Numbered from the stretch's first letter, positions 1 through 9,018 are shown. The stretch is 64,000 bases of DNA from Pseudomonas citri (GCF_025336485.1 NZ_JAODAB010000001.1:1-64000); one strand, 5' to 3'. Translations and numbers: made by a program. Notes: generated by a model not told the origin, from the letters alone.

Positions 1-321
1 CCGTCGAGCGCCGCCGTGGCCAAGGAAGAAACCTTCGGCCCGCTGGCGCCGCTGTTCCGCTTCAAAGACGAAGCCGACGTGATCGCGATGTCCAACGACA
101 CCGAGTTCGGCCTGGCCTCGTACTTCTATGCTCGCGACCTGGGCCGTGTGTTCCGCGTGGCCGAGGCCCTGGAATACGGCATGGTCGGCGTCAACACCGG
201 GTTGATCTCCAATGAAGTCGCGCCGTTTGGCGGCATCAAGGCTTCGGGCCTGGGCCGTGAAGGCTCCAAGTACGGCATCGAGGATTATCTGGAAATCAAA
301 TACCTCTGCCTCGGAATCTGA
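1..321 (+). CDS. NAD(P)-dependent aldehyde dehydrogenase, C-terminal part (succinate-semialdehyde dehydrogenase-like)
   Basis: The frame is open from base 1, so the gene begins outside the window. About 106 C-terminal residues are visible. They carry the late ALDH signatures: the E-E-T-F-G-P-L segment (the EIFGP motif of the family), the A-Y-x-Y-A-R-D region, and the V-N-T-G...[14 protein letters not shown] oligomerisation tail. The catalytic Cys lies upstream and cannot be checked. The tail most resembles GabD-type semialdehyde dehydrogenases. An MFS permease and hydroxyproline genes follow on the same strand after 244 bp, so it may belong to the same catabolic group. Substrate is inferred. 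Confidence 0.9.
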   Translation, partial: PSSAAVAKEETFGPLAPLFRFKDEADVIAMSNDTEFGLASYFYARDLGRVFRVAEALEYGMVGVNTGLISNEVAPFGGIKASGLGREGSKYGIEDYLEIKYLCLGI

Positions 322-490
322 CGATCCGGGAAGCCCAAAACAGGTGGCAAAACGCCTTCACAGGCGCTGTCCGGCACGTTCCGTCCGCCAGTAGGAACCT
401 CCTATAAGCCGTCAGACCTGTTATATGGCCCCATCAGGCGAGGTGCGATAGTACCGGCCACCCGATCACACAATTCCAAAAAAGATACTC

Positions 491-539
491 CCTGCTTATT
501 GCACGGGCCTCGCACTGCGAGGCCTCTACAATAAGCAGG
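491..539. repeat. Nested perfect inverted repeat upstream of MFS gene
   Basis: An 11-bp outer repeat (CCTGCTTATTG at 491-501, CAATAAGCAGG at 529-539) encloses a 9-bp inner repeat (GGCCTCGCA at 506-514, TGCGAGGCC at 516-524). It ends 26 bp before the ATG at 566 and has no T-run, so it is more likely an operator, cruciform or 5'-UTR structure than a terminator. Confidence 0.6.
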
Positions 540-565
540 CATGCCTAAGCGTTAAGGAGGCAAGC

Positions 566-1900
566 ATGCCTAACAATTACAAGATTTCGCTGGAAGACGC
601 GCCGTTGAACAGCTTTCACAAGAAGCTCGCGGTCTATTCGTCCGGCGCTCCATTCCTGGACGGCTACATCCTCAGCATCATTGGCGTCGTCATGGCTCAG
701 ATCAGCCAGTCGTTGCAAATGAGCACCCTGCAAGAAGGCATGGTTGCAGCGGCGGCGCTGGTGGGCATGTTCCTCGGCGGCTTCGTCGGCGGTCTGTTTA
801 CCGACAAACTCGGCCGCAAGACCCTGTACGTACTGGTCCTGGTTGCATTGGCGGTGTTCTCGCTCGCGCAATTCTGGGTCACCACTGCCTGGACGCTGAT
901 CGCGCTGCGCTTGTTGCTGGGCATTGCCATCGGCGCGGACCATCCCCTGGCGACCTCCTTGCTGGCTGAATTCCTGCCCAAGAAACAGCGTGGCTCCATC
1001 CTGGCGAGCCTGGTGCTGATGTGGTTCGTCGGTGCCGCGGTGGCCTATGTGGCCGGTGAACTCATCCTCAGGAGCGGCGAACCCGATGCCTGGCGCTGGG
1101 CGTTGGCGAGTGCAGTGGTTCCCGCCGTACTGTTCCTGATCATGCGTGCAGGTACGCCGGAATCGGCGCGCTGGCTGCTGAGCAAGGGTCGGACCCAGGA
1201 CGCGGACCACGTCATCAAGAAGGTCTATGGCAGCCAGTATTCTGTCGCCAACCTGCCGGAAAAGGCCCCGACCCGCAGTGTATCGGTGTGGTCACTGTTC
1301 CACTCGACCTACGGCAAACGCATCTTCTTCGTCAGCATCTTCTGGACCTGTTCCATCATTCCGCAATTCGCCATTTATGCGTTCGCACCGCGCATCCTGC
1401 ATGCCATGGGCCTGACCGGTGACATGGCCGCCTGGGGCGCGGTGGCGATCACGGTCATGTTCGTGTTCGGCTGCCTGCTGGGCGTGAAGCTGATCAACCC
1501 GCTGGGGCGCCGCAACATGCTCATGCACAGCTTCCTGTGGTCGGGCCTCGCCCTGCTGGCGCTGGGGCTGTTCCCGGAAGGTTCGGCGCAACTGACGCTG
1601 ATCCTGTTCGGCAGCTACGCCCTGTTCATCGGCGGCGCCCAGGTACTGCAATACGTCTACCCGAACGAGCTGTTCCCGACCGAGGTTCGCGGCTCCGCCG
1701 TCGGCCTGTCGACCTCCCTGTCACGGATCGGCGCCGCCATCGGCACCTACCTGGTACCGCTGTCGCTGACCTCGATCGGGATTGCCAACACCATGATCGT
1801 TGCCTTCGGCATCTCCATGGTCGGCCTCTTCGTCACCTGGCTGATGGCGCCGGAAACCCGCTCGCTGGACCTGCAGCAAGCCAGCGCCGCGAGCTACTGA
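566..1900 (+). CDS. MFS transporter (metabolite:H+ symporter type)
   Basis: A 444-residue, 12-helix major facilitator with a G-G-L-F-T-D-K-L-G-R-K-T loop 2-3 motif, the sugar/organic acid porter version of MFS motif A, and P-E-S-x-R-W-L after helix 6. The ATG at 566 follows a strong AAGGAGG ribosome site. It is a clear paralogue of the MFS at 19590 (shared E-x-x-P-L-N-x-F-H start and D-G-Y-x-L-S-I-I-G-V-V-M). The hydroxyproline enzymes lie 90 bp downstream on the same strand, so uptake of a hydroxyproline or a related acid is plausible but not shown. Confidence 0.88.
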   Translation: MPNNYKISLEDAPLNSFHKKLAVYSSGAPFLDGYILSIIGVVMAQISQSLQMSTLQEGMVAAAALVGMFLGGFVGGLFTDKLGRKTLYVLVLVALAVFSLAQFWVTTAWTLIALRLLLGIAIGADHPLATSLLAEFLPKKQRGSILASLVLMWFVGAAVAYVAGELILRSGEPDAWRWALASAVVPAVLFLIMRAGTPESARWLLSKGRTQDADHVIKKVYGSQYSVANLPEKAPTRSVSVWSLFHSTYGKRIFFVSIFWTCSIIPQFAIYAFAPRILHAMGLTGDMAAWGAVAITVMFVFGCLLGVKLINPLGRRNMLMHSFLWSGLALLALGLFPEGSAQLTLILFGSYALFIGGAQVLQYVYPNELFPTEVRGSAVGLSTSLSRIGAAIGTYLVPLSLTSIGIANTMIVAFGISMVGLFVTWLMAPETRSLDLQQASAASY

Positions 1901-1908
1901 CACCCTGA

Positions 1909-1940
1909 ACGGCAGGGGCGTGCTGCACGGCCCTTGCCGT
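1909..1940. other. Intergenic hairpin
   Basis: Arms ACGGCAGGGGC (1909-1919) and GCCCTTGCCGT (1930-1940) pair with one G-T. There is no U-tract. It sits between the MFS and dehydratase genes and could stabilise or attenuate the transcript. Confidence 0.4.
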
Positions 1941-1990
1941 AAGAGCAACTGGAAGCCCTGGGCTTTCGCACATTGTGAGCAGGTAGAAAC

Positions 1991-3043
1991 ATGACCTTCA
2001 AAAGAACCATTCATGCAGTCGATACCCACGCCGGCACGCCAATGCGCGTGGTCACCGGCGGGATCCCCCACATTCCCGGCAATACCGTCCATGACAAGAT
2101 GAAATGGATGGAAGCCAACGATGACGGACTGCGCAAGCTGCTGCTGCGTGAGCCCCGTGGCTATCCGGCGCACTGCTGCAACATCATCGTTCCGCCCGGC
2201 CACCCGGAAGCCGATGCCGGCTACATCATCCTCGAACAGATCGAATACCCGGTGATGTCCGGCGGCAACACCATTTCGGTGGTCACGGTGCTGCTGGAAA
2301 TGGGCATGCTGCCAATGAAGGAACCGGTCACCGAGCTGACCCTGGAAGCCCCCGCCGGCCTGATCCGCATCCGCGCCGAGTGCAAGGACGGCAAGGTCAA
2401 GGGCGTCACCTTCAAGAACGTCCCTGCCTTCGCCGCGCATCTGGACGCAGTCATCGATGTGCCGCATCTGGGCAAGGTCACCGTGGATGTGGGCTGGGGT
2501 GGCATGTTCTATGTCATTGCCGACGTTCGCCAGTTCAAAGGCCTGGAACTGATCCCGCAGCACGGCGCCGAGATTGCCCGGGTGTCTTCGATGATCCGCC
2601 AGGCGGCCATCGAACAGTTGCCGGTCGCGCATCCTGACTACCCAGGCGTGGGCATCACCATTTCCCAACTGTCCGGCCCGAGCGAAGACCCGAAAGCCGA
2701 CTGGAAAAACGCCGTGACCATGGCCTCCGGCGAGTTCTCCTGGGACGATCCGACCACCTGGACCGGTGCACTGGACCGCTGCCCTTGCGGCACCGGCACG
2801 TGCGCCAAGATGGCCACCCTGCACGCCAAGGGCGAGCTGCCGCTGAACCAGGATTTCCGCCACCAGAGCCTGATCGGCAACATCTACACCGGGCGCCTGC
2901 TGGAAGAAACCAGTATCGGCGACAAGAAGGCCGTGGTGCCGACTATTACCGGCAAAAGCTGGATCTACGGCCTCAACACCCTGGTGCTGGAGCACGACGA
3001 TCCGTTCCCGGAAGGCTTCACCATCGGCGACATCTGGGCCTGA
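1991..3043 (+). CDS. Trans-3-hydroxy-L-proline dehydratase (proline racemase family)
   Basis: A 350-residue proline racemase fold protein. Racemases and epimerases use two Cys. Here the first catalytic position is Ser90 (M-S-G-G-N-T) and the second is Cys266 (P-C-G-T-G-T). The Ser/Cys pair is known in bacterial trans-3-hydroxy-L-proline dehydratases and some hydroxyproline epimerases. The next gene encodes a delta1-pyrroline-2-carboxylate reductase, which consumes the dehydratase product, so dehydration of trans-3-hydroxy-L-proline is the best reading. 4-Hydroxyproline 2-epimerase is the alternative. A terminator follows at 3107-3143, so the reductase may have its own promoter or depend on readthrough. 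Confidence 0.85.
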   Translation: MTFKRTIHAVDTHAGTPMRVVTGGIPHIPGNTVHDKMKWMEANDDGLRKLLLREPRGYPAHCCNIIVPPGHPEADAGYIILEQIEYPVMSGGNTISVVTVLLEMGMLPMKEPVTELTLEAPAGLIRIRAECKDGKVKGVTFKNVPAFAAHLDAVIDVPHLGKVTVDVGWGGMFYVIADVRQFKGLELIPQHGAEIARVSSMIRQAAIEQLPVAHPDYPGVGITISQLSGPSEDPKADWKNAVTMASGEFSWDDPTTWTGALDRCPCGTGTCAKMATLHAKGELPLNQDFRHQSLIGNIYTGRLLEETSIGDKKAVVPTITGKSWIYGLNTLVLEHDDPFPEGFTIGDIWA

Positions 3044-3106
3044 TCCGTTACATCGCTGTTTCGCGGAGTGCCTGAACGGGGCTCTGCTCCTCTCCATTCA
3101 ACCTTT

Positions 3107-3143
3107 GAGCGCATCAGTCTGTATCGATGGCGCTCTTTTTTTT
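3107..3143 (+). terminator. Rho-independent terminator
   Basis: GAGCGC-ATC pairs with GAT-G-GCGCTC (one bulge) and runs directly into eight T (3136-3143). It lies between the dehydratase and reductase genes. Confidence 0.8.
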
Positions 3144-3184
3144 GACGGGCCTTTTTTGCAGGCTCTTTTTGAAAGGAATGCGCG

Positions 3185-4120
3185 ATGCAAATCATCTCGG
3201 CTCAGGAAATCCGTGCATCGATCAACTGGGGCGACGTCCTGGATGCCCTGCGCACGGCTCACCTGGGCAAACGCCCCCTGGGTGAAAGCTTCTTCATCGG
3301 TGATGCCGACTATGGCCTGCTCAGCCGGGGTGTGATCCTGCCCGGCCTGGGCGCCGGCATCAAGGTTGCGTCCATGTACCCTGCCAACAGCCGCGCAACC
3401 CCTGCCCTGCCGACCGAACATGCGGCGTTCATGGTCATCGACGAAGTGTCGAAGGCCATCAGCGCCATTCTGGACGGACCTGAAATCACCCGCTGGAAAA
3501 CCGCCGCCGATTCCGCCCTGGCCGCACAACGCCTGAGCCGGGAAGACAGTTCGGTCCTGCTGGTGCTGGGCGCAGGCCCCATTGCCCAGGCACTGACCCA
3601 GGCCTATCTGCACATTCGCCCCTCGATCAATGAGGTTCTGCTGTGGAACCGCACGGCGTCCAAACTCTGCGATTTCCATGACGAACTCAGCGGGCAAGGC
3701 CTGAACGTCAGCATCGTGAACGACCTCGATGCCGCTGTGCGCAAGGCCGACATCATTACCTGCGCCACCAGCAGCACCACGCCTCTGGTTCGCGGGGAGC
3801 TCGTCCGCCCCGGCACTCATGTCGACCTGGTAGGCGGCTACCGTGCCGACATGCGCGAGGCCGATGACGATGCATTGAGAGGCGCGCGCATCTTTGTTGA
3901 CGATCACTCGACATCGGCCTGCTCGGGGGACATCCTGGGCCCACTGCAAACGGGCGCTATTACCGAGGCGCAGATTGAAGGCGACCTGTTCGACCTTTGC
4001 CAGGACAGCACGTTCTCGCGCCTGGCCGACGACAGGACGGTCTACAAGAATGCCGGCGGCGCCCACCTGGACCTGATCGTTTCGCAGTACGTCATCGGCA
4101 AGTTGAAAGCCCGGACATGA
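3185..4120 (+). CDS. lhpI: Delta1-pyrroline-2-carboxylate reductase (ornithine cyclodeaminase/mu-crystallin family)
   Basis: A 311-residue OCD/mu-crystallin protein with a Rossmann NAD(P) motif (L-G-A-G-P-I-A-Q-A) near residue 130, the K-T-A-A-D-S-A-L-A segment and D-L-V-G-G-Y-R-A-D. Members of this type reduce the cyclic imine delta1-pyrroline-2-carboxylate to L-proline. Beside the Ser/Cys racemase-fold dehydratase it completes trans-3-hydroxy-L-proline to L-proline. AAAGGA at 3172-3177 precedes the ATG. True ornithine cyclodeaminase is less likely given the neighbour. Confidence 0.85.
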   Translation: MQIISAQEIRASINWGDVLDALRTAHLGKRPLGESFFIGDADYGLLSRGVILPGLGAGIKVASMYPANSRATPALPTEHAAFMVIDEVSKAISAILDGPEITRWKTAADSALAAQRLSREDSSVLLVLGAGPIAQALTQAYLHIRPSINEVLLWNRTASKLCDFHDELSGQGLNVSIVNDLDAAVRKADIITCATSSTTPLVRGELVRPGTHVDLVGGYRADMREADDDALRGARIFVDDHSTSACSGDILGPLQTGAITEAQIEGDLFDLCQDSTFSRLADDRTVYKNAGGAHLDLIVSQYVIGKLKART

Positions 4121-4213
4121 CCCTAATGCTGTTCACTTAAGAAAAGCGATGAACCTGTGGCGAGGGGATTTACCCCTTCGCCACAATGAACCAGGCAAGC
4201 CTTAGCATTAGGG
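4121..4213. repeat. MITE-like element with terminal inverted repeats and internal REP-like hairpin
   Basis: Perfect 10-bp ends, CCCTAATGCT (4121-4130) and AGCATTAGGG (4204-4213), enclose a hairpin with arms TGTGGCGAGGGG (4156-4167) and CCCCTTCGCCACA (4173-4185). The inner motif resembles Pseudomonas REP sequences. It fills the gap between two convergent genes and may also act as a bidirectional terminator. Confidence 0.6.
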
Positions 4214-4225
4214 CCTTATCAGGTC

Positions 4226-5098
4226 CTACCTCGCTCTCACCGCATACATCCCTCCGGCCAGGATCAGCAACCCGCCGGCGATGGTATACAGATCGGGAAA
4301 CTCACCGAAGACCAGCAGTCCCACCAACGTCGCAAAGACCAGCAATGAGTAGTTGAACGGTTGCAGGACGGCGGCCGGGGCAAACTCCAACGCCTTGATC
4401 AGCAACAGGTGCCCGGTCATCCCGGCAACCGCATACACCCCCAGCAGGCCCCACTGCGCAGACGTTGGCGCCTGCCACGCGGGGATCCCGAAGCAGGTGG
4501 AAGCGATGGCGCCGATCACCGCCATGTACAGCATGTTGGTGGCGAATGAATCGGTCTGGCTTATACGTCGGGACAGCAGGTTGTACACGGCGAACGTTGT
4601 CGCCGCCAGCAGCGGGATCAACGCCGCCGGATCGAAAATGCCGAAACCGGGCCGCAGGATCACCACGGTACCGACGAAGCCTACCAGCGCGGCGACCCAG
4701 TGGCGCAGGCCAATGAACTCCCCCAGAAAGACACCCGCCAAGGCCAGGGTCAACAATGGAAACACCGCGAACAGGGCATGGCAGTCGGCGAGCCCGAGAT
4801 ACTTGAGCCCCCAACCGAAAATCGCCGCCTCGCCCAGCGCCAGCAACGAACGCACAAGCTGGAGCCGGGGCAGTTTGCTGCGCACCGCGACACGCACTTC
4901 GCCCTTCCATGCCAGATAGCCGACGACACACACCACGAACACCCAGTAACGCACCATCAGCAGTTGCGCGACGGAGAACTCCTTGACAAGGAATTTGGTG
5001 ATCCCGTCCTGGGAAGCGAACACCAGCATCGAGGTCAGGCACAAGGCGATTCCGCGACCGTGATGAGTCGAGGCCGCCTCGGCAAGCTGTCTGGGCAT
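4226..5098 (-). CDS. DMT-superfamily (EamA) transporter
   Basis: A 290-residue membrane protein with about ten predicted helices in two EamA repeats. The first starts near residue 17 and the second near residue 150. EamA proteins usually export amino acids or metabolites. It lies downstream of the oxidase/dehydrogenase operon on the same strand but is separated from it by a strong terminator (5132-5169), so it is probably transcribed on its own. Substrate unknown. Confidence 0.85.
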   Translation of the reverse strand: MPRQLAEAASTHHGRGIALCLTSMLVFASQDGITKFLVKEFSVAQLLMVRYWVFVVCVVGYLAWKGEVRVAVRSKLPRLQLVRSLLALGEAAIFGWGLKYLGLADCHALFAVFPLLTLALAGVFLGEFIGLRHWVAALVGFVGTVVILRPGFGIFDPAALIPLLAATTFAVYNLLSRRISQTDSFATNMLYMAVIGAIASTCFGIPAWQAPTSAQWGLLGVYAVAGMTGHLLLIKALEFAPAAVLQPFNYSLLVFATLVGLLVFGEFPDLYTIAGGLLILAGGMYAVRAR

Positions 5099-5131
5099 GA
5101 ATTAAAGTCACCTCGGCCAATATGAGAGCGC

Positions 5132-5169
5132 AAAAAAAAATGCTGCATCCCCTTTCGGGTTTGCAGCAT
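5132..5169 (-). terminator. Rho-independent terminator of the reverse operon
   Basis: Read on the minus strand, ATGCTGCA pairs with TGCAGCAT and is followed by nine T. It ends the 9018 to 5194 operon. Confidence 0.9.
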
Positions 5170-5193
5170 AAACGTGGTTGAAGCCTACCGCAT

Positions 5194-6645
5194 TCAGCTC
5201 AACTGGTAACTGGTTTTCACTCGGGTGAAGAATTCACGGGCATAGGTCCCCTGCTCGCGCGGCCCGTAGCTGGAGCCACGGTTGCCGCCGAACGGCACGT
5301 GGTAATCCACCCCCGCCGTGGGCAGGTTGACCATGACCATGCCTGCGCTGGAGTTGCGCTTGAAGTGCTCGGCGTACTTCAGCGAAGTGGTGACGATGCC
5401 TGCGGAGAGCCCGAACGGCGTGTCTTCGGCCGCCGCAAACGCCTCCTCGTAGTTACGCACCTTGAGGACGCTCAGCACTGGCCCGAAGATTTCTTCGCGA
5501 TAGATGCGCATCTCTGGCGTCACATCGACGAACAACGCCGGCTCGAGGAAGTAACCACCACCTTCGCGCACCAGACGCTCGCCGCCACAAACCAGCGTGG
5601 CGCCTTCGGCAATCCCGGAGCGGATGAAGTCCAGATCGACCTCCAGCTGTTTCGCGTCCGCCACCGGGCCGATATCCGTCGAGGCGTCCAAGGCATCGCC
5701 AACTTTCAAGGCACGGGTGCGTTCGGTCAGGCGCGCGATGAACTCGGGGTAAATACCCTCGGTCACGATCAACCGCGAACTGGCGGTGCAGCGCTGGCCG
5801 GTGGAGAAGAACGAACCCTGGAGGGCGACGTCCAGGGCCACCTCCATGTCTGCATCGTCCATGACGATCAGCGGGTTCTTGCCGCCCATTTCCAACTGCA
5901 CCTTGGCCATGCGCTCGACGGCGATGGCCGCAATCTGGCGACCGGTCTGCTCCGAACCGGTGAAGCTGATGGCCTTCACCAGCGGGTGACGCATCAGCGC
6001 ATCACCGACGCTGCGACCCGGGCCGATCAGCATGTTGAATACACCCGCGGGCAGGCCGGAGCGGGAGATGATTTCGGCCAGCGCCCAGGCCGAGGACGGC
6101 ACCATTTCCGCGGGTTTGAAGACCACGCAGTTGCCGAAGCACAGGGCCGGGGCGATCTTCCAGGCCGGAATGGCAATGGGGAAGTTCCAGGGGCTGATGA
6201 TGCCCACTACGCCTACCGGTTGACGGCTGGTGTCGATGCCGACACCAGGACGAACCGATTCGTACTTCTCGCCCGACGCCCGCAATGCTTCCTGGGCGTA
6301 GAACTTGAACGAACGTCCGGCGCGGTCCACCTCGCCCATCGCCTCGCGCAGCACCTTGCCTTCCTCGCGAGCCAGCAGGCGACCGAGTTCTTCACGACGC
6401 GCCAGGATCTCGCTGCCGATACGGTCCAGCACATCGGCGCGCAGCTGCGGATTGCTCGTGGCCCAGGCCGAAACCGCGGCATTGGCCGCCTCGACGGCAA
6501 CGTGGGTCAGTTGTTCGTCGGCACGGGCGAAACGATCGACGATGTCGCGCGGGTCGGATGGATTGCGGTTTTCCAGGATCTGCTCGGCACCGCTCGGCTC
6601 GACGAACGCGCCGTTTACAAAGCTGCTTTTAAGAGGGCTGGTCAT
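5194..6645 (-). CDS. Aldehyde dehydrogenase (alpha-ketoglutarate-semialdehyde dehydrogenase-like)
   Basis: A 483-residue complete ALDH. Visible catalytic residues are Asn154 (S-P-W-N-F-P), Glu252 (L-E-M-G-G-K-N-P) and Cys286 (G-Q-R-C-T-A-S-S). The tail N-R-G-S-S-Y-G-P-R-E-Q-G resembles KGSA/2,5-dioxovalerate dehydrogenases. Its ATG overlaps the stop of the D-2-hydroxyacid dehydrogenase by ATGA, so it is translationally coupled as the third gene of the operon. The substrate is probably a semialdehyde made by the upstream oxidase and dehydrogenase; alpha-ketoglutarate semialdehyde from 4-hydroxyproline is one option. Confidence 0.87.
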   Translation of the reverse strand: MTSPLKSSFVNGAFVEPSGAEQILENRNPSDPRDIVDRFARADEQLTHVAVEAANAAVSAWATSNPQLRADVLDRIGSEILARREELGRLLAREEGKVLREAMGEVDRAGRSFKFYAQEALRASGEKYESVRPGVGIDTSRQPVGVVGIISPWNFPIAIPAWKIAPALCFGNCVVFKPAEMVPSSAWALAEIISRSGLPAGVFNMLIGPGRSVGDALMRHPLVKAISFTGSEQTGRQIAAIAVERMAKVQLEMGGKNPLIVMDDADMEVALDVALQGSFFSTGQRCTASSRLIVTEGIYPEFIARLTERTRALKVGDALDASTDIGPVADAKQLEVDLDFIRSGIAEGATLVCGGERLVREGGGYFLEPALFVDVTPEMRIYREEIFGPVLSVLKVRNYEEAFAAAEDTPFGLSAGIVTTSLKYAEHFKRNSSAGMVMVNLPTAGVDYHVPFGGNRGSSYGPREQGTYAREFFTRVKTSYQLS

Positions 6646-7616
6646 CGTGCGGCTCCTGAGCGCAAGGCTGGGCTATGTGTCGAGTTGACGAACTGGGCAA
6701 TGTTGCCGAGTGCCTGGTTGATCAAACCTTGCATGGCGTCCTGACTGCTCCAGGCCACGTGGGGGTTGAGGATGAAATTGGGATGGTCGATCAGCCGGAA
6801 GATCGGATTGTCCGGCTGCGCCGGCTCCTGCTCGAGGACATCCACCGCGGCGCCGCCGAGCCGGCCGCGCTCCATGGCGTCGATCAGCGCGGCCTCGTTG
6901 ACCACGCCACCACGACCGGTGTTCACGATCACCGCATCCGGTTTCATCTGCGCCAACTGCGCGGCACCGACCAGATCTCGCGTCTCATCCGTGAGCGGGC
7001 AGTTGATCATCAGCACATCGCTGTTGCACAGCAGCTCGTCCAGCGAGACAAAGCCCGGACCGGAATAACGGCCGCCGCGATCATGGAAGCTCACCTTCAT
7101 ACCGATGGCCTTGCCCAGTTCGGCGACACGCTTGGCAATCGGGCCATTGCCGACGATACCCAACAGGCGGCCACGCAGATCGCGAATCGGGAAGTCGAAG
7201 TAGATGTTCTTCGGCTCATGGGTACCGGCATGCACCTGTTGCATCAGGCGGTGGTAGCTGGATGCCCGGCGAAACAGCTCGAACATCATGGCGACAGAAT
7301 GTTCGGCCACGGTATTGGTGGCGTAACCTGGGACATTGCCGACCTTGATGCCGCGAGCCTGACAGTACTCCACATCGACGATGTCGGTGCCGGTCAACGC
7401 CAGGGAAATCATCTGCAAGTCCGGCAACTGGGCAAGATGTTCTTCGCGCAGGGGGACGCTGCAGGTCAAGGCGACGGTCGCGCCTTTCAGCCGTTCGACC
7501 AACTGCTCCGGCTGGGTGTAATGGTAACTCACCCACTCGTGCTCGAAGGGCAAGTCAGGGATGACGACGCCCGGCCCGATGCCCTCGTCATCGAGAAATA
7601 CGACGCGATGCTTCAT
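6642..7616 (-). CDS. D-isomer-specific 2-hydroxyacid dehydrogenase
   Basis: A 324-residue two-domain dehydrogenase. The NAD-binding stretch is G-I-V-G-N-G-P-I-A (residues 153-161). The catalytic triad is visible as Arg235 (N-T-G-R-G-G), Glu264 (L-E-Q-E-P) and His286 (N-P-H-V-A-W). The family reduces 2-oxoacids such as glyoxylate and hydroxypyruvate to D-2-hydroxyacids, or the reverse. It is the middle gene of the operon, 10 bp after the oxidase. Exact substrate unknown. Confidence 0.85.
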   Translation of the reverse strand: MKHRVVFLDDEGIGPGVVIPDLPFEHEWVSYHYTQPEQLVERLKGATVALTCSVPLREEHLAQLPDLQMISLALTGTDIVDVEYCQARGIKVGNVPGYATNTVAEHSVAMMFELFRRASSYHRLMQQVHAGTHEPKNIYFDFPIRDLRGRLLGIVGNGPIAKRVAELGKAIGMKVSFHDRGGRYSGPGFVSLDELLCNSDVLMINCPLTDETRDLVGAAQLAQMKPDAVIVNTGRGGVVNEAALIDAMERGRLGGAAVDVLEQEPAQPDNPIFRLIDHPNFILNPHVAWSSQDAMQGLINQALGNIAQFVNSTHSPALRSGAAR

Positions 7617-7626
7617 GAATACTTTC

Positions 7627-9018
7627 CTATTTTTTTTGTGCTGGGACGTAGCCGGCCGGTGCCAGCGAAGCGAGTTGCGTGGTCAGGAAACTGGCGTCCT
7701 GGTTTTCGTCCTCCAGGGACTCCTTGCGTACCAACGCGTCACGCACCAGGTGAGCCCCGATGAAGCGGAACGGCTCAGGCGGGAACATCTTCATTTTCTG
7801 GTTCACCAGGCCGCAGTTGGACCACTCGTCATTGGCATCTTCGACCAGCGACTTGATGATCCGGCTGGCAAACACGGTGGTGGCGACGCCGTTGCCCGAG
7901 AAACCGATACCGAACACAATGTTCGGATGCCCGCCCAGACGGCCGAAGTTCGGCAAGCCTTTCATGGCGCGGTCGATAGGACCGGTCCAGCTGCTCACCA
8001 CCGGGACGTCCTTGAGTTGTGGATAGAAGCTGTACATCTCGGCCGCCACTTTCTCGGCTGCCGGCGTTGGCCGCTCGTACAGGTCACCGATCTTGCCGGC
8101 GAACGCGAACTGACCCAGGGGCTTGCCGAACACGATGCGGCCATCGGGGGTATTGCGGTAGTAATTCAACACGGTGCGCGAGTCGGTGATGCATTCGCCG
8201 CCGCTGAAGCCGATCTGATCCAGACGGTTCTTGACCGGCGCGGTGGCGACCATGTCGCTGGACATGATGGCGACCATGCGGCGCAATTCCGGGAACTGCG
8301 CGCCCCAGGCGTTCATCGCCACCACCACTTTCTTCGCCTGGATCCGGCCGCCGGCGGTGTGCACTACAGGTTGCTCGCTGCGTTCCAGGTGCGTCAGCGG
8401 CGAATTCTCGTAGATCACCACGCCCAGCTTCAGGGCCACGCGGCGCAGACCACGGGCCAGCATGGCCGGCTGCACAGTGGCAGCGTTAGGGTCGAAGATA
8501 CCGCCCATCATCCGTGGCGAACCGGTGCGCTGGCGCACCTGTTCCGGGGTAAGCGTCTGGAACGGATTGACCCCGTGCTGCTCCAGGCTGTCGGTCAGCA
8601 CCTTCCAGGAATTGACCTGGCGTTTGTTGCTGGCGGTCCACAGCCAACCGTCCTTGCGGTACTGGGCATCGATATCGTGCTCACGGCAGAAACTGCCGAT
8701 CTCGTCGATGGCGGACTCGGCGGCCTCACAGATCCGGCGCGCTTCCTTCTCGCCGCAGATGCTCATGACCGACAGATACTTGGCCCACCAGTTGGTGGCG
8801 ATGCCGCCGTTGCGTCCACTGGCGCCGGAACCACAACGATCGCGCTCGATGATCACGATCCGCCAGGTCGGATGAGCCTGCTTGAGCCGGATAGCCGACC
8901 ACAGGCCGAGGTAGCCCCCGCCGATGATGCAGACATCAGCCTGCTCATTACCCTCAAGCGCCGGAGCGAGGTGACTGTCGAGATCGAGCGCCTGTGCATA
9001 CCAGAAGCCACGGTACAT
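7627..9018 (-). CDS. FAD-dependent amino acid/amine oxidase (DAO family)
   Basis: A 463-residue DAO-fold flavoprotein. The N-terminal dinucleotide motif I-I-G-G-G-Y-L-G-L-W is at residues 31-40, with a second FAD stretch G-I-G-F-S-G-N-G-V-A-T-T near residue 375. The layout resembles gamma-glutamylputrescine oxidase and other amine or D-amino acid oxidases. It is first in an operon with a D-2-hydroxyacid dehydrogenase and an ALDH, fitting oxidation of an amine or imino acid to an oxoacid or aldehyde. The AraC/DJ-1 gene is divergent across a 391-bp gap. Confidence 0.83.
   Translation of the reverse strand: MYRGFWYAQALDLDSHLAPALEGNEQADVCIIGGGYLGLWSAIRLKQAHPTWRIVIIERDRCGSGASGRNGGIATNWWAKYLSVMSICGEKEARRICEAAESAIDEIGSFCREHDIDAQYRKDGWLWTASNKRQVNSWKVLTDSLEQHGVNPFQTLTPEQVRQRTGSPRMMGGIFDPNAATVQPAMLARGLRRVALKLGVVIYENSPLTHLERSEQPVVHTAGGRIQAKKVVVAMNAWGAQFPELRRMVAIMSSDMVATAPVKNRLDQIGFSGGECITDSRTVLNYYRNTPDGRIVFGKPLGQFAFAGKIGDLYERPTPAAEKVAAEMYSFYPQLKDVPVVSSWTGPIDRAMKGLPNFGRLGGHPNIVFGIGFSGNGVATTVFASRIIKSLVEDANDEWSNCGLVNQKMKMFPPEPFRFIGAHLVRDALVRKESLEDENQDASFLTTQLASLAPAGYVPAQKK

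Noticed and set aside
5299..6744. 481-codon plus-strand open frame
   Set aside because: Opposite the complete aldehyde dehydrogenase with an intact catalytic triad.
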